Shown here piece after piece: positions 32,689 to 40,645 of a stretch of 64,000 nucleotides of DNA. The translations under genes and the position numbers were made by a program. Numbering within the stretch: position 1 is the first letter of the stretch; each line of letters begins with the position of its first letter. The notes under the pieces were generated by a model, which saw only the letters and a program-made list of their open reading frames with translations, was not told the DNA's origin and ran no database searches. The DNA comes from WRGT01 sp964450405 (GTDB lineage Bacteria; Spirochaetota; UBA4802; UBA5550): the NCBI GenBank assembly GCA_964450405.1, contig CAYVCQ010000025.1, positions 1 through 64,000 of the forward strand. Reading direction: 5' to 3'.

Positions 32689-33954
32689 ATGAATATTTTC
32701 GCACAGGCAAAAAAAGGTATAATAACAGAAGAAGTTCAGATCATTGCAAAGAATGAATCTGTTCCGGTGAACGAAGTAATGGAAAACTTTTCAGCGGGCA
32801 GAATATCAATAATGAAAAACCGGCTGCGTAATATTACACCCGTAGCCGTAGGCAAAGGATTAAGAACAAAGGTAAACGCAAATATCGGAACCTCACCCGA
32901 TCTTTTTGATCTTAAATCCGAACTTGAAAAACTTGATGCGGCAGTAAAAGCCGGAGCTGATGCAGTCATGGATCTGAGCACCGGCGGTGACCTTGCACTC
33001 TTTAGAAAAAAGATTCTTGAGCATTCTCCAATTCCGCTCGGCACTGTACCGATTTACGAAACTGCAGTAAGAATGGTTGCGCAAAAAAAACCTATGACCT
33101 CAATGACAATAGAGGATTTTATCGCAGTAATACGTCAGCAGGCTGAAGAGGGAGTTGATTTTATGACTATTCACTCCGGCGTAACTCTTGCGTCTGTACA
33201 ATCTCTTCATTCTCAGAAAAGAATAACTGGTATAACAAGCAGAGGCGGGGCAATACTTGCAGAGTGGATGAAATTCAATAAACGTGAAAATCCTCTCTTT
33301 GAACACTACGATGAGATACTTGATATACTGGCGCAATACAATGTAGTGATAAGTCTAGGAGATGGACTCAGGCCTGGATCAATTCATGACGCCAATGACA
33401 GAGGTCAGCTTCACGAAATGATAATACTGGGAGATCTGGCAAGACGTGCCCGCGAGAAGAATGTACAGGTAATCATAGAAGGCCCGGGGCACATGCCTCT
33501 TGATATGGTTGCTGATAATATACGTTTAGAAAAAAAACTCTGCGACGATGCGCCCTATTATGTTCTTGGCCCTCTTGTAACGGATATCGCGCCAGGCTAT
33601 GACCATATAACAGGAGCTATTGGAGGCGCAATAGCTGCAGCAGCCGGAGCAGACTTCCTATGTTATGTAACTCCCGCCGAACATCTTAGACTTCCGGACA
33701 TAAACGATGTGAAGGATGGGGTAATTGCATCAAAAATTGCAGCTCATGCAGGAGATATAGTAAAATACGGATCACGTGCATCAAGCCGCGACGATGAAAT
33801 GTCCAGAGCCCGGAAAGATAGAAACTGGCCGGCAATGTACAGCGTAGCGCTGGATAGAGAAAAAGCTGAAACATACAGAAAAGCAGTGCCATCATGTGAA
33901 GAGGATCAGTGCTCCATGTGCGGTGAGTTCTGCTCAATGAAAAGAGACTATTGA
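32689..33954 (+). CDS. thiC: Phosphomethylpyrimidine synthase ThiC
   Basis: A 421-residue radical SAM enzyme that converts aminoimidazole ribotide into HMP phosphate. It has the family's unusual C-terminal cluster motif CSMCGEFCSM (CxxCxxxxC, about residues 411-418). Core blocks MDLSTGGDL, GTVPIYE, DFMTIHSGV, SRGGAI, SLGDGLRPGS, EGPGHMP, LGPLVTDIAPGYDHI and YVTPAEHL are all present. The length matches the shorter bacterial form. The message leader holds repeat copy C but no thiamin riboswitch that I can recognise. It is followed 13 bases later by a WecG/TagA gene. Confidence 0.97.
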   Translation: MNIFAQAKKGIITEEVQIIAKNESVPVNEVMENFSAGRISIMKNRLRNITPVAVGKGLRTKVNANIGTSPDLFDLKSELEKLDAAVKAGADAVMDLSTGGDLALFRKKILEHSPIPLGTVPIYETAVRMVAQKKPMTSMTIEDFIAVIRQQAEEGVDFMTIHSGVTLASVQSLHSQKRITGITSRGGAILAEWMKFNKRENPLFEHYDEILDILAQYNVVISLGDGLRPGSIHDANDRGQLHEMIILGDLARRAREKNVQVIIEGPGHMPLDMVADNIRLEKKLCDDAPYYVLGPLVTDIAPGYDHITGAIGGAIAAAAGADFLCYVTPAEHLRLPDINDVKDGVIASKIAAHAGDIVKYGSRASSRDDEMSRARKDRNWPAMYSVALDREKAETYRKAVPSCEEDQCSMCGEFCSMKRDY

Positions 33955-33967
33955 CAGGAGGAATTAA

Positions 33968-34786
33968 ATGTCAGAAGATTCCCACTACTATAATTCTTAT
34001 AAAGACGACAGAGATATTATTCTGGAATACAACCAGATATCGCTCGATGATGCGTCAATTGCAAACATACTTAACATTGGTATTGATAACCTCACCAGAC
34101 AGCAGGCCGTTTACAGGGTTATGAAGATGATTGAGGATAAAGGGGTACATCACGTAATAACCCTTAATCCATATAAATTATCCAGAATAAAATCAAATAC
34201 CGACCTTAGACTTATTTCAGACAAAGCTGACATGCATCTTGCATCCGGCGCAGGCATTCAATGGGCTGCAAAAATACTGAAAACCCCGATTAAAGAGCGT
34301 GTGGCAATTCTCAGTTTTATGATGGAGATAGTCCGTCTTGCCGAGATTAAGGAATACAGCATATTCCTTGTGGGCGGTAAACCTGAAACTGCCGAGAGAG
34401 CTTTTTTCACTATTAAAAAATCATTTCCTAATATCCGCATAGTGGGCCGTCATGGCGGATACTTTAATGCAGAAAGGGAAAAGTCCGTTATCGAAGCGAT
34501 AAGAAAATCCGAGGCAAATATTGTATTTGTAGGGCTTGGATTTCCCAAAGAAGATAAATGGATTTATAAATTCAAAAATGAATTTAAAAATACAGTTTTT
34601 ATCAGTGTCGGCGGAAGCATAGACACAATTTCAGGCGAGATTAAAAAAGCACCACCGTATTTTATGGAAAATGGTCTGGACTGGTTCTATAGAATTATTT
34701 CAAATCCATTAAGATACGGAAGACTTTTCAGGCTGGCATTCTTTTTTATCAGTGTCATTTTGAAAAGAATCTTTAAAGTAAGATAA
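33968..34786 (+). CDS. WecG/TagA/CpsF family glycosyltransferase
   Basis: A 272-residue GT26-family glycosyltransferase. Signatures are ITLNPYKLSRIKSN, ADMHLASGAGIQWAAKIL, IFLVGGKPETAERA and VFVGLGFPKEDKWIYKF, then VGGSIDTISGEIKKAPPYF and LDWFYRIISNPLRYGR, the conserved C-terminus. Such enzymes add a sugar (often ManNAc-type) to a lipid-linked acceptor at the inner membrane for surface polysaccharide synthesis. AGGAGG precedes the ATG. It is probably cotranscribed with thiC although the functions are unrelated, and it ends at a good terminator. Confidence 0.93.
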   Translation: MSEDSHYYNSYKDDRDIILEYNQISLDDASIANILNIGIDNLTRQQAVYRVMKMIEDKGVHHVITLNPYKLSRIKSNTDLRLISDKADMHLASGAGIQWAAKILKTPIKERVAILSFMMEIVRLAEIKEYSIFLVGGKPETAERAFFTIKKSFPNIRIVGRHGGYFNAEREKSVIEAIRKSEANIVFVGLGFPKEDKWIYKFKNEFKNTVFISVGGSIDTISGEIKKAPPYFMENGLDWFYRIISNPLRYGRLFRLAFFFISVILKRIFKVR

Positions 34787-34815
34787 CTAAAAAACTCTAC
34801 CCCCGGCTCTGCCGC

Positions 34816-34850
34816 GCCCCTCTCTTTAGAAGAAAAAGAGGGGCTTTTTT
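34816..34850 (+). terminator. Rho-independent terminator after the GT26 gene
   Basis: GCCCCTCT (34816-34823) pairs with AGAGGGGC (34837-34844) and is followed by six T. It lies 29 bases after the stop codon. Confidence 0.88.
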
Positions 34851-34870
34851 ATATAAAATTTTTTAAGTCA

Positions 34871-35188
34871 TTCAGGAATGTTGGGATAATTGACATCCCC
34901 ATATCCCCCTGTCCCCCAGAGGGGGCACGCAAAGAGAAATTATTAGTGAATTTATGAATCATAACAATATTAAAACACCTGCTTATATCGTTGAGCTTGC
35001 AAAAGATCTTCGAAACAACATGACCGTATCAGAAGAAAAATTATGGTCAATACTCCGAATGAAACAGGTGAGTGGATATGATAAGAATAAAACTAACAGC
35101 GATATAACTGATATACTCGGTGCCCCCTCCGGGGGATAGGGGGCAGGAAGGTTTGAATTAAATTAATTATTATCCCAACATTCCGGAA
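34871..35188. mobile_element. DUF559-derived TIR mini-element, copy 2
   Basis: A 318-bp element. Its ends are TTCAGGAATGTTGGGATAAT (34871-34890) and the inverted ATTATCCCAACATTCCGGAA (35169-35188), 19 of 20 matching. A second inner pair, CCCCCAGAGGGGGCAC near 34913 and GTGCCCCCTCCGGGGGATAG near 35121, extends the inverted repeat. It carries the 5' part of a DUF559 gene joined to the 3' end out of frame, that is, an internal deletion. No clear target-site duplication was identified. Confidence 0.8.
34954..35139 (+). pseudogene. DUF559 gene fragment inside the mini-element
   Basis: About 45 codons match the N-terminus of DUF559 proteins (AKDLRNNMTVSEEKLWSILR, then MKQVSGY), a family related to Vsr-type endonucleases. 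At G-Y the sequence jumps to bases that, in another frame, code for the family's C-terminal I-R-I-K-L-T-A-I-stop. The middle of the gene, including the catalytic region, is missing, so no active enzyme is made. Confidence 0.8.
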
Positions 35189-35227
35189 AAAGCCAAAGTT
35201 CTTACGGCAGGTTAACAGACAAAAACT

Positions 35228-35443
35228 TTATTTTTCAAAATCATTAAGATGGGCAGAAGTATTTCGAGCAATCTCAAGTTCCTTCTTTGTAACCTGACAT
35301 CTTCCAAGAGTAAAACCTGTAACTTCATTGCTGTTTTTGCACGTTCTACAGTAGATTAAAGCCGAACGATCTTTCCACTCTCTTATCTCTACATATCTTG
35401 ATCCGCATCTTCTGCAGAACATTACTGAAACAAATTCACTCAT
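35228..35443 (-). CDS. Small zinc-ribbon protein
   Basis: A 71-residue protein with two CxxC knuckles (FCRRCGSRY, residues 9-17, and YCRTCKNS, about 31-38) spaced as in zinc ribbons. The function is unknown; such proteins bind nucleic acids or partner enzymes. It starts 9 bases after the SpoIIE-like gene with an AAGGTGAT ribosome site, so it is probably cotranscribed with it. Confidence 0.75.
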   Translation of the reverse strand: MSEFVSVMFCRRCGSRYVEIREWKDRSALIYCRTCKNSNEVTGFTLGRCQVTKKELEIARNTSAHLNDFEK

Positions 35444-35452
35444 ATATCACCT

Positions 35453-36745
35453 TTATTTGATTTTAAAAGAGACAACAGATAAGTCTTTTCTTCTTTCAAC
35501 TCCCCCGGCAAAGCTGTATGCATACTCAAGTAAAGAATCGATAAGCTCACCCCTGGTACCGGATTTTTTTTCAATGAAGTTAACAATCCCTGTCAAACCA
35601 AGCTGTTTACCATCAGTATTCCGTAGTTCAGGAAGACTGCTTGAAAAAACGATAAAGCTGTCACCGGCCAGAAGATTTATATCGACCTTACCGGCAATAA
35701 AATCCGTGCTCCCGAGAAAACCGGTTGATCGTTTGAGAAAACGAAGATAAGAGGCCTTGTCTTTCCTCATTAGAATCGGGTAAGCATCTCCGGAGTTAAC
35801 AAATTCAATAGTCATCTTATTTATATCGATAAGACTTATAAAGAGTGAAAAATCCTCACTATAATCCAGTTCTTCTTTACAGTGATTGTTGATCATATTT
35901 ATTATAACATCGGGTTCGCGGATATCAAGTTCATACATGGCCCGGATTAAACCTGCTATTGTTGAAGCACGCATCGCACCGGGTATTCCCTTTGTATTTA
36001 AATTTCCTAAAGTAAGAAGGTATACTCCTTTTTCATACTCCCTGAAAAAATGAAAAGCACCGCCAACTTCTCTTGCGGATAATGATCTTGCAGCGGCATC
36101 AAATTTATTACTGACAAAATCTATCGGAGGAGTAAGAGATTCCTGAATTATCTTTGCAGACTGCAGCTCTCCATCAAGACGCTCCTCCTCAATGGCCTTC
36201 TGAAAAAAAATAGCATTCTGAACAGCAAGAGCCGCCTGATTTGAAAAAACTCTAAAAAGATTCATATCGTTTTCATCAAAACCCTGTTTTTTCACAGGAT
36301 TTATCGCCTGAATTACGCCGAGAAGCTTACCTTTAAATAAAAGAGGAGCGCAAAGAATGGACTTGGTTATGAAACCGGTATTTTTATCATACATAGGATC
36401 AAATCTGGGATCGCTATAAACATCATCAACCTGAAGATTTTTTCTATTAAGGGCAACCCATCCGGCAATACCCTGCCCTAGTTTTACCCGGTATTTTTCT
36501 TTTAATTCATCTCCCGCTTCACCAAGAGCAACTTTAAATACCAGTTCCTCCATATCTTCGTCGTAAAGCAGAAGTGTACTGGTTTCGGTATCCATAATAT
36601 CTTTTATCATTTCCATAATTATGGAAAGAAGACGGTTTATATTCAGGGTGGAGTTTATTATACCGTTTATTTCAACAAGCTTAGAAAGGTTTTCTACCTG
36701 TCTCTCGAGAAATTCAAGATTATTAATTTGTGTAGTTTCATTCAT
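35453..36745 (-). CDS. GAF and degenerate SpoIIE/PP2C-type phosphatase
   Basis: A 430-residue signalling protein. A short coiled-coil start is followed by a GAF domain (about 28-180), a linker helix and a SpoIIE/RsbU-type PP2C domain (about 195-428). In active members three motifs carry metal-binding Asp: GGD, GD and (Y/T)DG. Here they read GGA (228-230), GN (247-248) and FSSS (367-370); only the final Asp at 421 (RKDLSVV) remains. I infer loss of phosphatase activity and a sensor or binding role. Active family members dephosphorylate STAS proteins, two of which are at 20.6-21.4 kb. Confidence 0.85.
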   Translation of the reverse strand: MNETTQINNLEFLERQVENLSKLVEINGIINSTLNINRLLSIIMEMIKDIMDTETSTLLLYDEDMEELVFKVALGEAGDELKEKYRVKLGQGIAGWVALNRKNLQVDDVYSDPRFDPMYDKNTGFITKSILCAPLLFKGKLLGVIQAINPVKKQGFDENDMNLFRVFSNQAALAVQNAIFFQKAIEEERLDGELQSAKIIQESLTPPIDFVSNKFDAAARSLSAREVGGAFHFFREYEKGVYLLTLGNLNTKGIPGAMRASTIAGLIRAMYELDIREPDVIINMINNHCKEELDYSEDFSLFISLIDINKMTIEFVNSGDAYPILMRKDKASYLRFLKRSTGFLGSTDFIAGKVDINLLAGDSFIVFSSSLPELRNTDGKQLGLTGIVNFIEKKSGTRGELIDSLLEYAYSFAGGVERRKDLSVVSFKIK

Positions 36746-36842
36746 TTTTGAATACTGGCGGGATAATTTTTTTCTGTCAATTACAATTCTTCATTAGTGC
36801 AGATATTACTAAAAGTTTAAGCTCTATTCTAAATTTAGCTCA

Positions 36843-37152
36843 TTACGGAATGTTGAGATAATTGACATTCCTAATCCCCCTGTCCCCCAGAGGGGGCACG
36901 CAAGAGGGAAATTATTAGTGAATTCATGATTCATAAAAAGAATACGATAGATCCAGGGATGAATTCCTGATGAGTATTGGAATCGATACATTGCGGATTA
37001 AAGATGAAGATGTATTAAATAATATTGGAATTGTAAAAGAAATGATAAGAATAAAACTAACAGCGATATAGCCGATATACTTGGTGCCCCCTCCGGGGGA
37101 TAGGGGGCAGGAATGTTTGAATCAAATTAATTATTATCCAAACATTCCGGAA
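36843..37152. mobile_element. DUF559-derived TIR mini-element, copy 3
   Basis: A 310-bp element. The left end TTACGGAATGTTGAGATAAT (36843-36862) is the inverted partner of ATTATCCAAACATTCCGGAA (37133-37152) with few mismatches. The inner arms CCCCCAGAGGGGGCAC and GTGCCCCCTCCGGGGGATAG are nearly the same as in copy 2. The right end lies 10 bases beyond the pyrG stop, in its 3' flank. The internal deletion differs from those in copies 1 and 2. Confidence 0.8.
36937..37071 (+). pseudogene. C-terminal fragment of a DUF559 gene
   Basis: The frame codes for RDEFLMSIGIDTLRIKDEDV followed by LNNIGIVKEMIRIKLTAI and a TAG stop, the typical C-terminus of DUF559/Vsr-like proteins. Just upstream, in another frame, an ATG-ATT-CAT-AAA start resembles the ATG-AAT-CAT-AAC start of copy 2. 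The gene's start and end are therefore both present, with the middle deleted. Confidence 0.75.
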
Positions 37153-37162
37153 AGAACCCGAT

Positions 37163-38791
37163 TTATTTATTGCTGTTAGCTATCGAAGCCTTGATAAAAT
37201 CCTTAAAGAGAGGATGAGGATTAATAGGCTTGGATTTAAACTCGGGGTGATACTGAGTCGCCACAAACCACGGATGTTCAGGGATTTCCACTGTTTCAAC
37301 AAGATTATTTCTTGGATAGATCCCTCCGATCTTCATCCCTTTGTCTTCGAAAGCCTGTCTGTATTTCATGGTAAACTCAAATCTGTGTCTATGTCTCTCC
37401 ATGACAGATTCTTTACCGTAAATTTTCTGTATCTTGCTTCCCGGAGTAAACTCACAGTGATAAGCACCGAGTCTCATTGTTCCGCCTTTTTCAGCAATAA
37501 CCTCCTGCTCTTCAAGAAGTGATATTACCGGATATGAAGAGGAATCATCAAACTCTGTAGAGTTAGCATTTGCAAAACCGCAGACATTTCTTGCAAATTC
37601 AATAACCGCACACTGCATACCGAGACATATACCAAAAAACGGAATGTTGCCTGTTCTTGCATGTGTGATAGTTGCTATCTTGCCCTCAATTCCTCTATTG
37701 CCGAAACCTCCCGGAACAAGGATACCATTAATCCCTGCAAATTTTTCCCGAAGTTCATCAAAGCTGTAATTCTCAAGCTCTTCTGAATCAAATTTTATAA
37801 TTTCAAGCTCGGCCTCATTAGCAACAGCTCCATGAAAAAGCGCCTCGTATATTGACCTGTATGCATCCTGAAGCTGTATATATTTCCCCACTACGGCAAT
37901 TTTAACACTGCACTTCGGGCTTCTATATGTATTTATAAATTTATCCCACGCCGGGAGTTTAGACTTTTTAACAGGTAGATTAAAATGCTCCAGAGTAATT
38001 ATATCAAACTCATTTTTCTGAAACATAAATGGAATTTCATATATTGATCCGATTATATCCTCTGCAGATATAACATTACGTTCAGATACATTACAGAAAA
38101 GCGCAATCTTAGCTTTTAAATCCTCTTCAAGAGGGAACTGAACCCGTGCAAGAAGTATATCTGGAATGATTCCAAGCTGCATAAGTTCCTTAACCGAATG
38201 CTGTGTAGGTTTAGTTTTCTGCTCTCCGGCAACTGATATTGTTGGAACAAGGGTGAGATGCACATTCATTACCCTTTTTCTCCCCAGCTCCTGTCTTATC
38301 TGCCTGATAGACTCCAGAAATGGTATTGACTCAATGTCTCCAACCGTGCCGCCGATCTCAACAAGAACAAAATCGAGATCGTCATCGTTGGATACATCAT
38401 AAATCCGTTTTTTTATTTCGTTGGTGACATGAGGGATTACCTGAACTGTCCTGCCGAGATAATCTCCCCTTCTCTCCCTTTGAATTACAGTATTGTAGAT
38501 CTGCCCGGTTGAAACTGAATTCTTTCTGGATAATTTAGAATTTGTAAATCTCTCATAATATCCCAGATCAAGATCAGTTTCAGCTCCATCCTCGGTAACA
38601 TAGACTTCTCCATGCTGAAACGGGCTCATTGTACCGGGATCAATATTAAGATATGGATCCATTTTAATCAAAGTTATCTTGTATCCGTGCCCCTCCAGCA
38701 GCATACCTAAAGAGGCTACTGAAATACCCTTGCCCAGGGATGAACAAACCCCACCTGTGACAAATATATATTTAGTGTTATTATCTGACAT
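37163..38791 (-). CDS. pyrG: CTP synthase
   Basis: A 542-residue enzyme of full length. The N-terminal synthase domain begins TKYIFVTGGVCSSLGKGI, the ATP P-loop. The C-terminal class I glutamine amidotransferase domain has the nucleophile Cys in FFGICLGMQCAVIEFAR and the catalytic His-Glu in QYHPEF. It forms CTP from UTP, ATP and glutamine. It is probably monocistronic, with a 600-base gap upstream and mini-element copy 3 directly downstream. Confidence 0.98.
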   Translation of the reverse strand: MSDNNTKYIFVTGGVCSSLGKGISVASLGMLLEGHGYKITLIKMDPYLNIDPGTMSPFQHGEVYVTEDGAETDLDLGYYERFTNSKLSRKNSVSTGQIYNTVIQRERRGDYLGRTVQVIPHVTNEIKKRIYDVSNDDDLDFVLVEIGGTVGDIESIPFLESIRQIRQELGRKRVMNVHLTLVPTISVAGEQKTKPTQHSVKELMQLGIIPDILLARVQFPLEEDLKAKIALFCNVSERNVISAEDIIGSIYEIPFMFQKNEFDIITLEHFNLPVKKSKLPAWDKFINTYRSPKCSVKIAVVGKYIQLQDAYRSIYEALFHGAVANEAELEIIKFDSEELENYSFDELREKFAGINGILVPGGFGNRGIEGKIATITHARTGNIPFFGICLGMQCAVIEFARNVCGFANANSTEFDDSSSYPVISLLEEQEVIAEKGGTMRLGAYHCEFTPGSKIQKIYGKESVMERHRHRFEFTMKYRQAFEDKGMKIGGIYPRNNLVETVEIPEHPWFVATQYHPEFKSKPINPHPLFKDFIKASIANSNK

Positions 38792-39238
38792 ATAATCACC
38801 CGTTTATTAAATAATTTGATTGGAACTTTTCTGTAACTTCTCATAAAACCAGTGGAATTATTGTTTAACCCGCACCCGGGCGATGTGTAAAACTATTTCA
38901 TCGCAGTTTATGATAACTTACACTTTTATTGATATGCATAATTATGTCGCCATTATAGGAAATATCAACCTTCTGTAAACTAAAAATATCAATTTTTTTG
39001 TATTTTGAATTAGACAATCATGTAAACTTTTCAGAAAGAGTTTTAACTGATAGTTTACTCACAATCATACCGTCAGTAATTCCTGCATCTCATACCCCTG
39101 ATTTAATCAGAAGATTAACGAAGTTTTTACTGCAGCTGCCGGTATCCGGAATAATATAAGTTGCAAAACCGGAATGACAAATGCTTAAATTGCATGATTT
39201 TAAGACAGTACCTTCCTCAATTTCCGTGATAAACTTAC
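38792..39238. other. Intergenic, upstream of pyrG
   Basis: About 450 AT-rich bases between divergent pyrG and the PilZ-gene leader. No gene was found. CCCGCACCCGGGC near 38869-38881 is a small palindromic patch, and GATAACTTACAC at about 38910 and GATAAACTTACA at about 39228 are near-identical short strings also seen upstream of repeat copy A. No firm function. Confidence 0.3.
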
Positions 39239-39334
39239 ATGCGGCACTCAAAGCCCTATGACCTTACAAATGAGGAGCAGATGAAACTTTTACACAAATT
39301 AAAGTTATTGATGCTTGAACAAAACATGACTTGA
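39239..39334 (+). CDS. Possible 31-residue ORF, fragment-like
   Basis: ATG at 39239 to TGA at 39332-39334. The peptide MRHSKPYDLTNEEQMKLLHK and the rest LKLLMLEQNMT form an amphipathic helix resembling the first helix of XRE-type helix-turn-helix regulators. There is no ribosome site, and the stop codon lies inside the -35 box of the next promoter. It may be a remnant of a regulator; coding status is doubtful. Confidence 0.25.
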   Translation: MRHSKPYDLTNEEQMKLLHKLKLLMLEQNMT

Positions 39335-39359
39335 CAGTAAATTATATCAATAGCATAAT
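39331..39359 (+). promoter_or_regulatory. Sigma-70 promoter for the PilZ gene
   Basis: TTGACA at 39331-39336 and CATAAT at 39354-39359 with an optimal 17-base spacer. Transcription would start near 39366, giving a leader of about 28 bases containing the GGGGGA ribosome site of the gene at 39394. Confidence 0.65.
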
Positions 39360-39393
39360 ACTGACTGCCTTTTAATCATTACGGGGGATTCAT

Positions 39394-39777
39394 ATGAGTG
39401 ATTCAGATAAAAGAAAGTACACGCGTTATACGGTTTCAATTAAAACTAAATTTAACTATTATGTAGGAAATCCTGATACTATTGATATCAATACAAGCGC
39501 ACCTAAAAAAGGTAAGGGAGTTATAATAGATATAAGCTGCGGTGGTGTATTTATCGCAAGCGATTCAAGGGTTCCAGCCGGTATGCCGGTTATACTCAGC
39601 TTCACACTCAATAAACAGAAAAAGAATATTCAGGGACAAATTGTCCGAACAGGATTATTGCAGAACAATCCTTCAGAAATAGCTAAAAAATTTGAAATGT
39701 TCTCTTCAAAAGGTGACTCATATATTGCAGTAGAATTTATAGAACCGATGGAAGAGTTTAATTCTTCCGATTTATAA
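39394..39777 (+). CDS. PilZ domain protein
   Basis: A 127-residue PilZ protein. The first box RKYTRY (residues 7-12) supplies RxxxR and the second box DISCGGVFI (about 49-57) supplies DxSxxG, so c-di-GMP binding is expected. An insert of about 20 residues between the boxes carries SAPKKGKG. The strong ribosome site and consensus promoter suggest steady expression. The next gene starts 4 bases after its stop, so the two are one operon. Confidence 0.88.
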   Translation: MSDSDKRKYTRYTVSIKTKFNYYVGNPDTIDINTSAPKKGKGVIIDISCGGVFIASDSRVPAGMPVILSFTLNKQKKNIQGQIVRTGLLQNNPSEIAKKFEMFSSKGDSYIAVEFIEPMEEFNSSDL

Positions 39778-39781
39778 TAAG

Positions 39782-40645
39782 ATGAAAAAGCGCATTATAC
39801 GAATTAATGATGTTTCTCAAATTGATACATCGAAAGTGTCAGTTTATGATCTTAATAATAGATATATAGATCCCCTGGGAAATATCTTCGGATTGAGATA
39901 TAACAAAGATGATAGAAAAGTGGATATTATCAAACTTGAAAGATTTCATTCGGGAGAGAGCCGTATTTATCAACAGATCGCAAGCCGGCATAAAGAAGGA
40001 AAATTTACTTCAGATGTCAATACTGAATTCGGCATAAATCAGGATGAACCGGAAGATAATCCTTCGAATGTAGATATGCTTTTTGAGCCTGAGATTTTTA
40101 TCGACGACGTAATTAACAATGTAGAGACCCATAAAGAAAGATTAAACGGTCTGATAAAAAACATTTACGATTCAGATATATTTCAAAAAGAGAACAAACA
40201 GGAATCAACTGAGCTTGACGATATAGTGAGAAATCTTGAAATAGACGGGATTCAGCAGCTTGAAAAGCTTGAGACTTATTACAGGGAGCTTGTGAACTAC
40301 CCCAGATCAATTACATATTATCAGGCTAAAATCGATAACACAGGCAAAAACGTTTTTGAAAAACTTGCCGGAAATAAGGAAAGAACAATGCGCTTTGTCC
40401 TTATGTATGAGATGTCTATCACTATAAAGAGAATTTACACTAACTTAAATAAACATATTGTACATCTGAATGAATTTACATCAAACAAAAATATTGATGA
40501 CAGACAATATATGACCAAACATCAGAAACAATCATTTATAGATGCAAGAACATCGATCAAGAACACCTTGCAGGATATAGAGGACATCCTTCAGCAGAAT
40601 GCCATGCTGTATGCATATTCAATCAACGTTGCAAATTATAAATAG
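39782..40645 (+). CDS. Unknown protein encoded with a PilZ protein
   Basis: A 287-residue, charged, mostly helical cytosolic protein without signal peptide or recognised domain. Residues 1-60 look beta-rich; from about 105 to the end the sequence is helix-forming, with many Asn, Asp and Lys. It starts 4 bases after the PilZ gene, so a role as its partner or effector is likely by context only. Its 3' end overlaps the opposite-strand POTRA-barrel gene by 10 bases. Confidence 0.7.
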   Translation: MKKRIIRINDVSQIDTSKVSVYDLNNRYIDPLGNIFGLRYNKDDRKVDIIKLERFHSGESRIYQQIASRHKEGKFTSDVNTEFGINQDEPEDNPSNVDMLFEPEIFIDDVINNVETHKERLNGLIKNIYDSDIFQKENKQESTELDDIVRNLEIDGIQQLEKLETYYRELVNYPRSITYYQAKIDNTGKNVFEKLAGNKERTMRFVLMYEMSITIKRIYTNLNKHIVHLNEFTSNKNIDDRQYMTKHQKQSFIDARTSIKNTLQDIEDILQQNAMLYAYSINVANYK

